The translations under genes were made by a program, and so were the position numbers. From Paragorgia papillata (lineage: Eukaryota > Cnidaria > Anthozoa > Scleralcyonacea > Coralliidae), in contig JAWNZC010000296.1 in NCBI GenBank assembly GCA_035771165.1, positions 62,001 through 126,000 on the forward strand: a DNA stretch of 64,000 nucleotides, given 5' to 3'. Within the stretch, counting starts at the first letter, position 1; every line of letters begins with the position of its first letter. This document shows, one piece after another, positions 54,901 to 63,984 of this stretch. The notes under the pieces are model-generated. The model saw only the letters and a program-made list of their open reading frames with translations, had not been told where the DNA came from and searched no databases.

Positions 54901-57783
54901 AGCCGAGTTTTTTGAACAAATTTCGAGGTGTTTGGATATCCTGACGAAGCACTCTTCATCATTTGTGTTTGATATAGCATCTCAAACAAATCGGTATTTT
55001 AAGAGAAAATCGAGGTGAAAGTTAATTTATGTAATTTCTTCCTTCAATATTCATGCAAACTAACAATGATTTCCTTTGTACAGTTTTCCTCATGAATTAC
55101 TAACGAGTTTGAAATGTTGACATAATTCGTTTTGATTGGTTTATTTACCGCGAGTACTTGTCGCGAGTAAAAAATAGTTCAAGATTTCCAACTATCTGCC
55201 ACGAGCGCTAAAATACTCGAAGCGAGCTTGCGAGTGCTCACAGGAAGTTGCTTCGTGCGAGGACTGGAAATCCGCCTTTTTAGGCTGGCTGCCCGCGACA
55301 GCAATTAAGAATTAAGAACACCGATGCCAATTTGAACTAATAACAGTATGCGTGTATTTCTGTTTCAGCTCCTGTTCTTTTGGACTCGCGAAAATGCAAC
55401 GTGTCGAAAATGAACCTGATGTTCTTGGTCGATGGCTCCGGAAGTGTACCCTCCAGCGCTTTTAAAGAATTCAAACGATTTATGCAACTGCTGGTCAAGA
55501 AGTTTGTCGTCGGTCCAGAAGCCACCCACGTCGGCGTGCTGCAGTACTCGAGTAAGGTGAGGACTGGACCCGAGTTTGCAATTGGGGAGCATCAAACAAT
55601 GAAGGCAGTTCAAGACGCTATCTCCAAAGTGAGGTATCACTACGGAGCTTACACATTTGGTGGATATGCCATGAGAATGGCTAAAGAGGTAAGGATAATG
55701 TATGCAGATATTTAGTGAGGATAATGTATGCAGATATTTAGCAAGGATAATGTATGCAGATATTTAGTAAGAATAATGTATGCAGATATTTAGTAAGGAT
55801 AATGTATGCAGATATTTAGTAAGAATAATGTATGCAGATATTTAGTAAGGATAATGTATGCAGATATTTAGTAAGAATAATGTATGCAGATATTTAGTAA
55901 GGATAATGTATGCAGATATTTAGTAAGAATAATGTATGCAGATATTTAGTAAGGATAATGTATGCAGATATTTAGTAAGAATAATGTATGCAGATATTTA
56001 GTAAGGATAATGTATGCAGATATTTAGTAAGGATAATGTATGCAGATATTTAGTAAGGATAATGTATGCAGATATTTAGTAAGGATAATGTATGCAGATA
56101 TTTAGTAAGGATAATGTATGCAGATATTTAGTAAGGATAATGTATGCAGATATTTAGTAAGAATAATGTATGCAGATATTTAGTAAGGATAATGCATGCA
56201 GATATTTAGTAAGGATAATGTATGCAGATATTTAGTAAGGATAATGCATGCAGATATTTAGTAAGGATAATGTTTGCAGATATTTAGTAAGGATAATTTA
56301 TGCAGATATTTATTAAAATAGTTAAGGCTAATGTATGCAGATATTTATTAAAATAATTAAGGATAATTTATGCAGATATTATTTAAATAAATAGGGATAA
56401 TTTACGTAGAAATGAGCAAAGATAATGTATGCAAATATTTAAAATAATTAAGGATAATGTATGCAGAAATGAATAAGGATAATGTATGCAGATATTTAGT
56501 AAGGATAATGTATGCAGATATTTAGTAAGGATAATGTATGCAGATATTTAGTAAGGATAATGTTATGCAGATAATTAGTAAGAATAATGTATGCAGATAT
56601 TTAGTAAAGATAATGTATGCAGATATTTAGTAAGGATAATGTATGCAGATATTTAGTAAGAATGTATGCAGATATTTAGTAAGGATAATGAATGTATGCA
56701 GATATTTAGTAAGGATAATGAATGTATGCAGATATTTAGTAAGGATAATGTATGCAGATATTTAGTAAGAATGTATGCAGATATTTAGTAAGGATAATGA
56801 ATGTATGCAGATATTTAGTAAGGATGTTTGCAGATATTTAGTAAGGATAATGATGCAGATATTTATTAAAATAGTTAAGACTAATGTATGCAGATATTTA
56901 TTAAAATAATTAAGGATAATTTATGCAGATATTATTTAAAGAAATAGGGATAATTTATGTAGAAATGAGTAAAGATAATGTATGCAAATATTTAAAATAA
57001 TTAAGGATAATGTATGCAGAAATGAATAAGGATAATATGTACGCAGATATTTATTAAAATAATTACGGTTAAGGTACACAGAAATGAGTAAGGATAATAT
57101 ATACAGAAATGAGTAAGGATAATGAATGCAGTAATGAGTAAGGATAATAAATGCAGTAATAAGTAAGGATAATGAATGCAGTAATGAGTAAGGATAATAA
57201 ATGCAGAAATAAGTAAGGATAATGAATGCAGAAATGAGTAAGGATAATGTATGCAGAAATGAGTAAGGATAATGAATGCAGTAATGAGTAAGGATAATAA
57301 ATGCAGAGATAATGCAGAAATGAGAAAGGATAATTGTGAGCAGATATTTATTTAAATGAGTAAAGAAAATGTATGCAGATATTTAGTAAGAATAACGTAA
57401 CAAACGAATTAACTACAAAAGATGTTACTTTTTCATTTTAAGTATTCTTTCAAATAAGTCAAGACAAAAAAGTCTTGAATAGAACATTTAAGAACACACA
57501 TGTATCCACATACGCTCATCCGCTTATCACCTTTCAGTTAATGGATGATTACAATCGTCGAGATGCAAAGAATGTAATGGTATTTCTCATGGACGATGGC
57601 ACATGGGACAAAAGATTAGCAAGAAAGCTTTCGAAAACATTGAGAAATTCGGGAACACAGATTATCATTCTGGATTTACAGAAAATGAAAATAATGCACG
57701 ACATCGCTGACAAAGGTTTGGAATTCACAACTGAGAAGTTGGAAGAGAACGTTGAAGAAGTGGCAACAGAGATCTGTGCATGA
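45598..57783 (+). CDS. Gene B: secreted L1-type Ig1-4 plus VWA protein (9 exons, 609 aa)
   Basis: Predicted secreted adhesion or matrix protein. Exons 45598-45652, 48426-48701, 49317-49649, 50220-50325, 51875-52092, 52794-52935, 54145-54278, 55369-55688 and 57538-57783 splice in frame to 610 codons including TGA. Domains: signal peptide 1-18; Ig1 about 19-110 (Cys43, Trp54, Cys91); Ig2 111-221; Ig3 222-329; Ig4 330-421; VWA 430-609. MIDAS residues are visible: DGSGS at 443-447, the Thr in AYTFGG, and Asp in FLMDDG. Cys431 and Cys608 flank the VWA domain and could pair. There is no membrane helix or GPI tail. Ig1-Ig4 are most like the L1 family and paralogous to gene A; in L1 proteins these four domains form the adhesive horseshoe. 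A VWA domain with MIDAS normally binds ligand through a divalent metal. Poly(A) signal at 58107. Alternative: matrilin-like or other IgSF matrix proteins, but Ig2 favours L1. Confidence 0.85.
45877..46236 (-). mobile_element. hAT-like miniature element with shared core (copy 5)
   Basis: Starts CAGGGACGTGG (terminal 12-mer duplicated as CAGGGACGTAGCC at 45889), ends GGCTACGTCCCTG, perfect 8-bp duplication CACTTGGC (45869-45876, 46237-46244). The shared core is on the minus strand at 46100-46200 (complement of AAAAGCCAGGAAATGGCATT). Confidence 0.85.
46266..46842. repeat. Possible TIR element with GGGCCTGTTT ends
   Basis: TAA|GGGCCTGTTTATAAGATCC at the left and AAAACAGGCTCCC|TAG at the right. 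CCGGTGTACCGGGAT motifs recur near both ends. Similar ends and TAA flank to family H1. Confidence 0.4.
46868..48408 (+). repeat. 20-bp minisatellite GAGAGGTGTGTTCACAATAC
   Basis: About 75 copies of a 20-bp unit with two main variants (TTCACAATACGA and TTCATAATATGA) that alternate in runs, giving higher-order blocks. A block around 47170-47240 recurs near 47760-47850. It lies in intron 1 of gene B. Confidence 0.95.
48426..48701 (+). CDS. Gene B exon 2: Ig1 domain
   Basis: A 276-nt phase 1-1 exon, acceptor CCTCTCATTAG, donor GTATGT. Carries LVKCNIEGDDLTYEWFHNG and YYQGTYQCKASNKDGA, a complete Cys-Trp-Cys set. The EYYQGTYQCKASN segment resembles YEGxYQCxAxN of L1-family Ig1. Confidence 0.9.
48779..49196. 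repeat. (ACAG)n, (ACAA)n and (CTCA)n arrays
   Basis: Tetranucleotide blocks in intron 2 of gene B: ACAG/ACAA at 48798-49022, then (CTCA)n at 49090-49192. Frames on both strands are artefacts. Confidence 0.95.
49317..49649 (+). CDS. Gene B exon 3: Ig2 domain
   Basis: A 333-nt phase 1-1 exon, acceptor TTAACATTTCAG, donor GTAAGT. Shows LRLVCPPRTFSRNVFYHWGG, EDGSLLFANVKDEDLEFFN and VSCSMES. SLLFANV is the L1-type Ig2 signature. Equal in length to gene A exon 3. Confidence 0.9.
49800..50130. repeat. (CTTC)n array
   Basis: Pyrimidine-rich CTTC/CTTT/CTCC repeat in intron 3. It forms an extended pyrimidine tract upstream of exon 4. Long frames across it are spurious. Confidence 0.95.
50220..50325 (+). 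CDS. Gene B exon 4: first half of Ig3
   Basis: A 106-nt exon, phase 1 in and 2 out, acceptor CGCTTTCCTTAG, donor GTAAGT. Encodes RNTVPFGPTIQTEL and EFVILRCGAVG; gene A exon 4 has FGPKIVTSL and TLVCAATG. An upstream CACCAG at 50153 is a less suitable acceptor. Confidence 0.8.
50389..51350. repeat. (TCYATG)n hexanucleotide satellite
   Basis: About 160 copies of TCCATG/TCTATG/TCTGTG/TCCGTG in intron 4, starting 60 bp after exon 4. Open in all three plus frames (up to 377 codons) because a six-base unit lacks stops. Confidence 0.95.
51490..51775. repeat. Inverted-repeat element about 285 bp
   Basis: ATACATGGTTTGGAA at 51495 and TTCCAAACCATGTATAC at 51756. An inner hairpin around ATTGTCTTTCAACATCACTTCATGTTGAAAGACAAT. 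Confidence 0.6.
51875..52092 (+). CDS. Gene B exon 5: second half of Ig3
   Basis: A 218-nt exon, phase 2 in and 1 out, acceptor TTTTTCAG, donor GTAAGA. Encodes PTPNYSWTITGLNG and KHDGWYKCKAKSNYGG. Homologous to gene A exon 5. Confidence 0.9.
52430..52580. repeat. (GGAA)n array
   Basis: Purine tetranucleotide repeat in intron 5 of gene B; surrounding AATGAATG/GGATGA sequence is also simple. Confidence 0.95.
52794..52935 (+). CDS. Gene B exon 6: first half of Ig4
   Basis: A 142-nt exon, phase 1 in and 2 out, acceptor TTTACTCCTAG, donor GTATGA. Encodes KPQWAPEG and FKWSCKAFGNPDPSYTWLLS. It is the last exon not included in the downstream duplication, so it could splice to either 3' cassette. 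Confidence 0.9.
53000..53250. repeat. AGAGAC/GAACAG purine-rich repeats
   Basis: Irregular AGACAGAGA blocks grading into GGGGGACAAAGTGGAACAGA units, the start of the array interrupted by the fold-back at 53254. Confidence 0.8.
53254..53492. repeat. Fold-back element, family F3 copy 2
   Basis: Ends AGTGAGCTCTATATA and TATATAGATCTCACT with long arms (ATATCACTCCAGTT, CCGCCA, TACGTATAGTTCCA, CGCGGT). Inserted inside the G-rich minisatellite. Confidence 0.85.
53493..53975 (+). repeat. 20-bp G-rich minisatellite GGGGGACAAAGTGGAACAGA
   Basis: About 20 copies, G-runs of 3-9 at a spacing of 15-20 nt. Open on both strands as low-complexity frames. The downstream duplicate starts within this array (53556 corresponds to 59420). 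Confidence 0.95.
54145..54278 (+). CDS. Gene B exon 7: second half of Ig4
   Basis: A 134-nt exon, phase 2 in and 1 out, acceptor TTTTCTCACCTAG, donor GTAAGT. Encodes DSYNIDGGDITFKSISKDNQ and GLYQCIVENNFG. Exactly duplicated at 60009-60142. Confidence 0.9.
54895..55115. repeat. Dispersed repeat in intron 7
   Basis: GTTTGGATATCCTGACGAAGCACTC and TCAAACAAATCGGTATTTTAAGAG, then CCTCATGAATTACTAACGAG, are an inverted match to 24065-24340 in gene A intron 1. Also present in the second cassette at 60760-60982. The rest of intron 7 (54279-55368) has no array. Confidence 0.6.
55369..55688 (+). CDS. Gene B exon 8: VWA domain, first part with MIDAS
   Basis: A 320-nt exon, phase 1 in and 0 out, acceptor TTCTGTTTCAG, donor GAG|GTAAGG. 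Encodes MNLMFLVDGSGSVPSSAF, THVGVLQYSS and GAYTFGGYAMRMAKE. DxSxS and the distal Thr are the MIDAS ligands. Its donor is the first unit of the 26-bp minisatellite; read-through hits TAG after eight codons. Confidence 0.9.
55689..57400 (+). repeat. 26-bp minisatellite of donor-like units (intron 8)
   Basis: Units start GTAAGGATAATG and end CAGATATTTA, beginning exactly at the splice donor of exon 8. About 24 regular copies to 56290, then mixed copies with variants (AAATGAGTAAGGATAATG) to 57390. Nearly every unit keeps GTAAGG or GTAAGA. Confidence 0.95.
57538..57783 (+). CDS. Gene B exon 9: VWA domain, C-terminal part and stop
   Basis: A 246-nt terminal exon, phase 0 in, acceptor ATCACCTTTCAG. 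Encodes NVMVFLMDDGTWDKRLARKL, GTQIIILDLQKMK and VEEVATEICA then TGA. VMVFLMDDG is the betaD strand with the third MIDAS Asp. Confidence 0.9.
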   Translation, partial: LMDDYNRRDAKNVMVFLMDDGTWDKRLARKLSKTLRNSGTQIIILDLQKMKIMHDIADKGLEFTTEKLEENVEEVATEICA

Positions 57784-58106
57784 TTGGTCCTAAGATGATT
57801 GCACACATCGTTTCATGGTTTCATCGTTATATTCAGAGTAAAAAGGAACAAAAAAGAAAAAATGTCATTCAGTTTGAAAGCACAGATCCTCCTTAAATAT
57901 ATGTTAATTCTTGTTAATTCGAATCATTGACCTACATATAACTATAGCTAGCGTGGCGGACCTATTTTTTGGGAGCTGAATACAGTTCTCGATTTGGTCC
58001 ATTCACGTTTCTTTAATTGCTACAATGTTGTGCTAAATTTATGTATAATAACTCCATTCTTAAATAGAAATATATTATTAGGTTTTTTGTCTTACTCAGA
58101 TCTTAC

Positions 58107-58112
58107 AATAAA
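58107..58112 (+). terminator. Poly(A) signal of gene B
   Basis: AATAAA 324 bp after the stop codon, followed by GTTCGACTTGTCATTGCT. It is the first AATAAA after the stop. Copy at 63979-63984. Confidence 0.6.
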
Positions 58113-58128
58113 GTTCGACTTGTCATTG

Positions 58129-59419
58129 CTACTGATTTTAGTGCGGCGACGACATGCAAATGTTTGCCGTTTCCACCAAAACGAAAATGACGTGATTTCA
58201 TTCTCTGGTTGTACATGAACACATTGCTGGTGGATGCTTGCTGTTAAAAATTGCCCTAAGACCCTCATTTCGGTCTTTGAAAGCACGCGTGTGTCGCTGT
58301 TATTAGTCGGCTGTTATTCTAAAATACCACACGTTCGTAGATATTATTAGTCGGTTTTCCTTATTTCTTGTATTTTCTTTATCTTATTGGTAATTTGTCC
58401 TACAAACAATGCACGTAGCCTAGTTTCTAGGCCTTTCGTTTCCGTCATGTGCTTGGCCGTGTAGTCGGTTTGGGTTCTTGGGAAGACTGGGGAGAGGCTG
58501 GAAACGAGAAGGCCTAGAGACTAGGCTACAATGCACGTAGGTTTTGTCGACGCATTCGTACAGTTTAAAATGCAGAAAAATAACGATATTAAATAGCAAA
58601 GCTTTCCCTGATCGCCATATTTGTTTACGTTTGAATTCTCTTTGAAAATCCCGCGAAATTTCTACTTCCGGTAGACCACTGACGCATGTGCAGACAGATT
58701 TCCCTGCTGTTGGCTCTGCCAACAAACTCGATCTTCGCCCCAAGTTTGGGGAGAGTCAGTCAGGTTTTGAACTGGTCAAGCAAGTTGTAGTTTATGAGCA
58801 CCCGCAAACAGGAAAATAGCAAGTAACGCGTTAGAGCCTGGGCCCAAAATAGTATCTTGGCAACCGTTCACGCGTGCTCAAAAAGAAATATCGAGTTTGT
58901 TGGCAGAATGGCAGAGCCCACTTTCCCCCGAAGCCTGTGTAAGTCGGAAAGGGGCTCTGATTCGCAGGGTAGGTACCTACATGACGTGACGTAGATTAAA
59001 GGACGTTTCTCCCAGTGTAATATGCATGACATGTAACAGATGTGTTGTTTTTGGGTGTTCAAACGAATCGAATTTGAAGAGAGAAAATTTTACATCATGT
59101 TGCTCGGTCCCAGGTCTCTTTAATTTGCGCTTTTTTCTTACTAAAAGCCATATTTAAATGTCAATATCTTCGAATAAGCCATTTGCATGATGACGTGAGA
59201 TGGCGTTGGGTGATTACAACTACCAGAATGCTTTGCCAGTATTCTAGGGTTTCGGCTAAAAGGGATGACTCAACAGAACCCGTCCAGTCCTTTCGCGGCT
59301 TTTCCAAAATATGTCGTCAAAATTTGTTTTTCCAAATTTGTTGTCAAGTTTCAGCGAGTCTCGACATTTTAGCAATCTTCTCGATACCCTAACCACAACA
59401 TAAACCCTAATCCTAATCA
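58129..59419. other. Unique spacer between the two cassettes
   Basis: Holds a hairpin at 58417-58528 (TAGCCTAGTTTCTAGGCCTT and complement) and a family F2 repeat at 59195-59405 that ends in AAACCCTAATCCTAATC exactly at the duplication junction. No exon seen. Confidence 0.6.
59195..59405 (+). repeat. Dispersed repeat (family F2), copy 3
   Basis: Matches 4766-4912 and, inverted, 5455-5640. Its right end abuts the left breakpoint of the second cassette. Confidence 0.7.
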
Positions 59420-60008
59420 GGGGGACAGAGGAACAGAGGGGAAGAAAGAAGAACAGAGAGAGACAAAGAGGAATCGATGGGGGGCAAAGTGGAACAGAGG
59501 GGGGACAAAGTGGAACAGAGGGGGGGACAAAGTGGAACAGAGGGGGACAAAATGGAACAGAGGGGGGACAAAGTGGAACAGAGGGGGGGACAAAGTGGAA
59601 CCGCGGGGACAAACAGGAACAGAAGGGGACAAAGTGGAACAGAGGGGGGACAAAGTGGAACAAAGGGGGCAAAATGGAACAAAGGGGGACAAAGTGGAAC
59701 AGAGGGAGGACAAAGTGGAACAGGGGGACAAACAGGAACAGAGGGGGAGAAAGTGGAACAGAGGGGGACAAACAGGAACACAGGGGGGACAACGGGGAAT
59801 AGAGGAGGACAAAGAGGAACAGAAAGAGAAAGAGACAACGAGGAACAGATTAGTTAAGTTGTATGTAAGTTAGATCCGTGTCTGGGGCTTAGAAACATTT
59901 TGTAAGTATTTGGCCTTTACTCGCACATGTACCAATGTACTACTACAAGTATACGTGGCACTCTTAACATTTATATTAATTTGCAGCTTCACATGTTTTC
60001 TCACCTAG

Positions 60009-60142
60009 GGATTCATACAACATTGATGGTGGGGACATAACTTTCAAGTCGATTTCAAAAGACAATCAGGGTCTTTACCAATGCATTGTGGAGAATAATT
60101 TCGGTCATATTTCTTCGTCAGCGGTATTGAAAGTATTGACAC
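60009..60142 (+). CDS. Second cassette, exon 7': Ig4 second half
   Basis: Identical to exon 7, including acceptor and donor. Its phase-2 acceptor can only be used from an exon such as gene B exon 6, so it is either an alternative exon of gene B or a dead copy. Confidence 0.6.
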
Positions 60143-61234
60143 GTAAGTTGAACTATAGCTTTCCTAAAAGAGTTTTTTTTTATCGGGTCAAGTTATTGGT
60201 TTAATGCTAAACTCGTGATTTGATTATGATTAGCGCGCACATACCCTTGTCTGGCTAAGTAATAAGTGACGAGTTTCAAGACACATGACAATGTGTTTCA
60301 CTGTTCAGAAATAGAATAAAGTTTCAACTTAGTGCAATGGACCTTTTCACCAATAGCGGTGCCATCTTTAATTCGCAATGCATTAGGTAACAAGCCCAAT
60401 TGTTATATACCAAAGAATTTCTTTTGCCAAAGATGAAATCTTATTGGTCAAATCATGGTCACGTGTTGTTCAACAAACTCAATGTTTCTTTCTGCCAAGG
60501 GAAACATTGCAATGTATCCCACTGAAGTCAACAATGAAGAAGGAAACAGTGCAATGTTTTCCTCTGACGTCAGCTTTAATCATGCGTTGTGCACGTGAAT
60601 ACACAATGATTATTGCATCAGATCAAGAACTTTGGACTCTTCGGAGCATTTTGAAAACAAGAGCTTGTTTCGAGCTTGTCTGGTACGAAATAGTCCATTT
60701 TCCTAAAGAAAGAATATCTATACATATCTTCAAAGAAGGTATGGAGAAAACCTGGAGAAATTTATAGCCGAGTTTTTTTGAACAAATTTCGAGGTGTTTG
60801 GATATCCTGACGAAGCACTCTTCATCATTTGTGTTTGATATAGCATCTCAAACAAATCGGTATTTTAAGAGAAAATCGAGGTGAAAGTTAATTTATGTAA
60901 TTTCTTCCTTCAATATTCATGCAAACTAACAATGATTTCCTTTGTACAGTTTTCCTCATGAATTACTAACGAGTTTGAAATGTTGACATAATTCGTTTTG
61001 ATTGGTTTATTTACCGCGAGTACTTGTCGCGAGTAAAAAATAGTTCAAGATTTCCAACTATCTGCCACGAGCGCTAAAATACTCGAAGCGAGCTTGCGAG
61101 TGCTCACAGGAAGTTGCTTCGTGCGAGGACTGGAAATCCGCCTTTTTAGGCTGGCTGCCCGCGACAGCAATTAAGAATTAAGAACACCGATGCCAATTTG
61201 AACTAATAACAGTATGCGTGTATTTCTGTTTCAG

Positions 61235-61554
61235 CTCCTGTTCTTTTGGACTCGCGAAAATGCAACGTGTCGAAAATGAACCTGATGTTCTTGGTCGATG
61301 GCTCCGGAAGTGTACCCTCCAGCGCTTTTAAAGAATTCAAACGATTTATGCAACTGCTGGTCAAGAAGTTTGTCGTCGGTCCAGAAGCCACCCACGTCGG
61401 CGTGCTGCAGTACTCGAGTAAGGTGAGGACTGGACCCGAGTTTGCAATTGGGGAGCATCAAACAATGAAGGCAGTTCAAGACGCTATCTCCAAAGTGAGG
61501 TATCACTACGGAGCTTACACATTTGGTGGATATGCCATGAGAATGGCTAAAGAG
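61235..61554 (+). CDS. Second cassette, exon 8': VWA first part
   Basis: Same translation as exon 8, with MIDAS DGSGS intact and the donor again the first 26-bp unit. No disabling change. Confidence 0.6.
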
Positions 61555-63240
61555 GTAAGGATAATGTATGCAGATATTTAGTGAGGATAATGTATGCAGA
61601 TATTTAGCAAGGATAATGTATGCAGATATTTAGTAAGAATAATGTATGCAGATATTTAGTAAGGATAATGTATGCAGATATTTAGTAAGAATAATGTATG
61701 CAGATATTTAGTAAGGATAATGTATGCAGATATTTAGTAAGAATAATGTATGCAGATATTTAGTAAGGATAATGTATGCAGATATTTAGTAAGAATAATG
61801 TATGCAGATATTTAGTAAGGATAATGTATGCAGATATTTAGTAAGAATAATGTATGCAGATATTTAGTAAGGATAATGTATGCAGATATTTAGTAAGGAT
61901 AATGTATGCAGATATTTAGTAAGGATAATGTATGCAGATATTTAGTAAGGATAATGTATGCAGATATTTAGTAAGGATAATGTATGCAGATATTTAGTAA
62001 GGATAATGTATGCAGATATTTAGTAAGAATAATGTATGCAGATATTTAGTAAGGATAATGCATGCAGATATTTAGTAAGGATAATGTATGCAGATATTTA
62101 GTAAGGATAATGCATGCAGATATTTAGTAAGGATAATGTTTGCAGATATTTAGTAAGGATAATTTATGCAGATATTTATTAAAATAGTTAAGGCTAATGT
62201 ATGCAGATATTTATTAAAATAATTAAGGATAATTTATGCAGATATTATTTAAATAAATAGGGATAATTTACGTAGAAATGAGCAAAGATAATGTATGCAA
62301 ATATTTAAAATAATTAAGGATAATGTATGCAGAAATGAATAAGGATAATGTATGCAGATATTTAGTAAGGATAATGTATGCAGATATTTAGTAAGGATAA
62401 TGTATGCAGATATTTAGTAAGGATAATGTTATGCAGATAATTAGTAAGAATAATGTATGCAGATATTTAGTAAAGATAATGTATGCAGATATTTAGTAAG
62501 GATAATGTATGCAGATATTTAGTAAGAATGTATGCAGATATTTAGTAAGGATAATGAATGTATGCAGATATTTAGTAAGGATAATGAATGTATGCAGATA
62601 TTTAGTAAGGATAATGTATGCAGATATTTAGTAAGAATGTATGCAGATATTTAGTAAGGATAATGAATGTATGCAGATATTTAGTAAGGATGTTTGCAGA
62701 TATTTAGTAAGGATAATGATGCAGATATTTATTAAAATAGTTAAGACTAATGTATGCAGATATTTATTAAAATAATTAAGGATAATTTATGCAGATATTA
62801 TTTAAATAAATAGGGATAATTTATGTAGAAATGAGCAAAGATAATGTATGCAAATATTTAAAATAATTAAGGATAATGTATGCAGAAATGAATAAGGATA
62901 ATATATGCAGATATTTAAAATAATTAAGGATAATGTATGCAGAAATGAGTAAGGATAATGTATGCAGAAATGAGTAAGGATAATGTATGCAGAAAAAAGT
63001 AAGGATAACGTAAGCAGAAATAAGGATAATAAATGCAGAAATGAGTAAGGATAACGTAAGCAGAAATAAGGATAATAAATGCAGAAATGAGTAAGGATAA
63101 TGTATGCAGAAATAAGTAAGGATAATGAATGCAGAAATGAGTAAAGATAATAAATGCAGAGATAATGCAGAAATGAGAAAGGATAATTGTGAGCAGATAT
63201 TTATTTAAATGAGTAAAGATAATGTATGCAGATATTTAGT
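61555..63240 (+). repeat. 26-bp donor-like minisatellite, copy 2
   Basis: Unit-by-unit match to 55689-57000, then different unit order at 62880-63170 (AAATGAGTAAGGATAACGTA variants), showing independent rearrangement since duplication. Confidence 0.9.
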
Positions 63241-63391
63241 AAGAATAATTGTAACAAACGAATTAACTACAAAAGATGTTACTTTGTAATTTTAAGTATT
63301 CTTTCAAACAAGTCAAGACAAATAAGTCTTGAATAGAAAATTTAAGAACACACATGTATCCACATACGCTCATTCTCTTATCACCTTTCAG

Positions 63392-63637
63392 TTAATGGAT
63401 GATTACAATCGTCGAGATGCAAAGAATGTGATGGTATTTCTCATGGACGATGGCACATGGGACAAAAGATTAGCAAGAAAGCTTTCGAAAACATTGAGAA
63501 ATTCGGGAACACAGATTATCATTCTGGATTTACAGAAAATTAAAATAATGCACGACATCGCTGACAAAGGTTTGGAATTCACAACTGAGAAGTTGGAAGA
63601 GAACGTTGAAGAAGTGGCAACAGAGATCTGTGCATGA
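63392..63637 (+). CDS. Second cassette, exon 9': VWA end and stop
   Basis: Open, same length as exon 9, one amino-acid difference (Met to Ile in LDLQK[M/I]KIM) and a silent change near the start. The stop is conserved. Confidence 0.6.
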   Translation, partial: LMDDYNRRDAKNVMVFLMDDGTWDKRLARKLSKTLRNSGTQIIILDLQKIKIMHDIADKGLEFTTEKLEENVEEVATEICA

Positions 63638-63978
63638 TTGCTCCTAAGATGATTGGACACATCGTTTCATGGTTACATCGTTTCATGGTTTCATCGTTAT
63701 ATTCAGAGTAAAAAGGAACAAAAAAGAAAAAATGTCATTCAGCTTGAAAGCACAGATCCCCCTTAATAAATATATATGTTAATTCTTGTTAATTCAAATC
63801 ATTGACCTACATATAACTATAGCTAGCGTGGCGGACCTATTTTTTGGGAGCTGAATACAGTTCTCGATTTGGTCCATTCACGTTTCTTTAATTGCTACAA
63901 TGTTGTGCTAAATTTATGTATAACTCCATTCTTAAATAGAAATATATTATTAGGTTTTTTGTCTTACTCAGATCTTAC

Positions 63979-63984
63979 AATAAA
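63979..63984 (+). terminator. Poly(A) signal of second cassette
   Basis: AATAAA in the same context as 58107-58112. An 18-bp duplication (ACATCGTTTCATGGTT) and small indels separate the two 3'UTRs. Confidence 0.55.

Larger units (their letters stand above)
53556..58128 (+). repeat. Segmental duplication, copy 1
   Basis: About 4.6 kb matching 59420-64000 in direct orientation at an offset of 5854-5866 bp. Includes gene B exons 7-9, introns 7 and 8, and the poly(A) signal. Divergence is mostly indels in homopolymers and in the right third of the 26-bp array. Confidence 0.95.

Noticed and set aside
59385..59420. Internal telomeric repeat (AACCCTAA motifs)
   Set aside because: Only a few imperfect CCCTAA words, also seen as part of the dispersed F2 repeat; not a telomere array.
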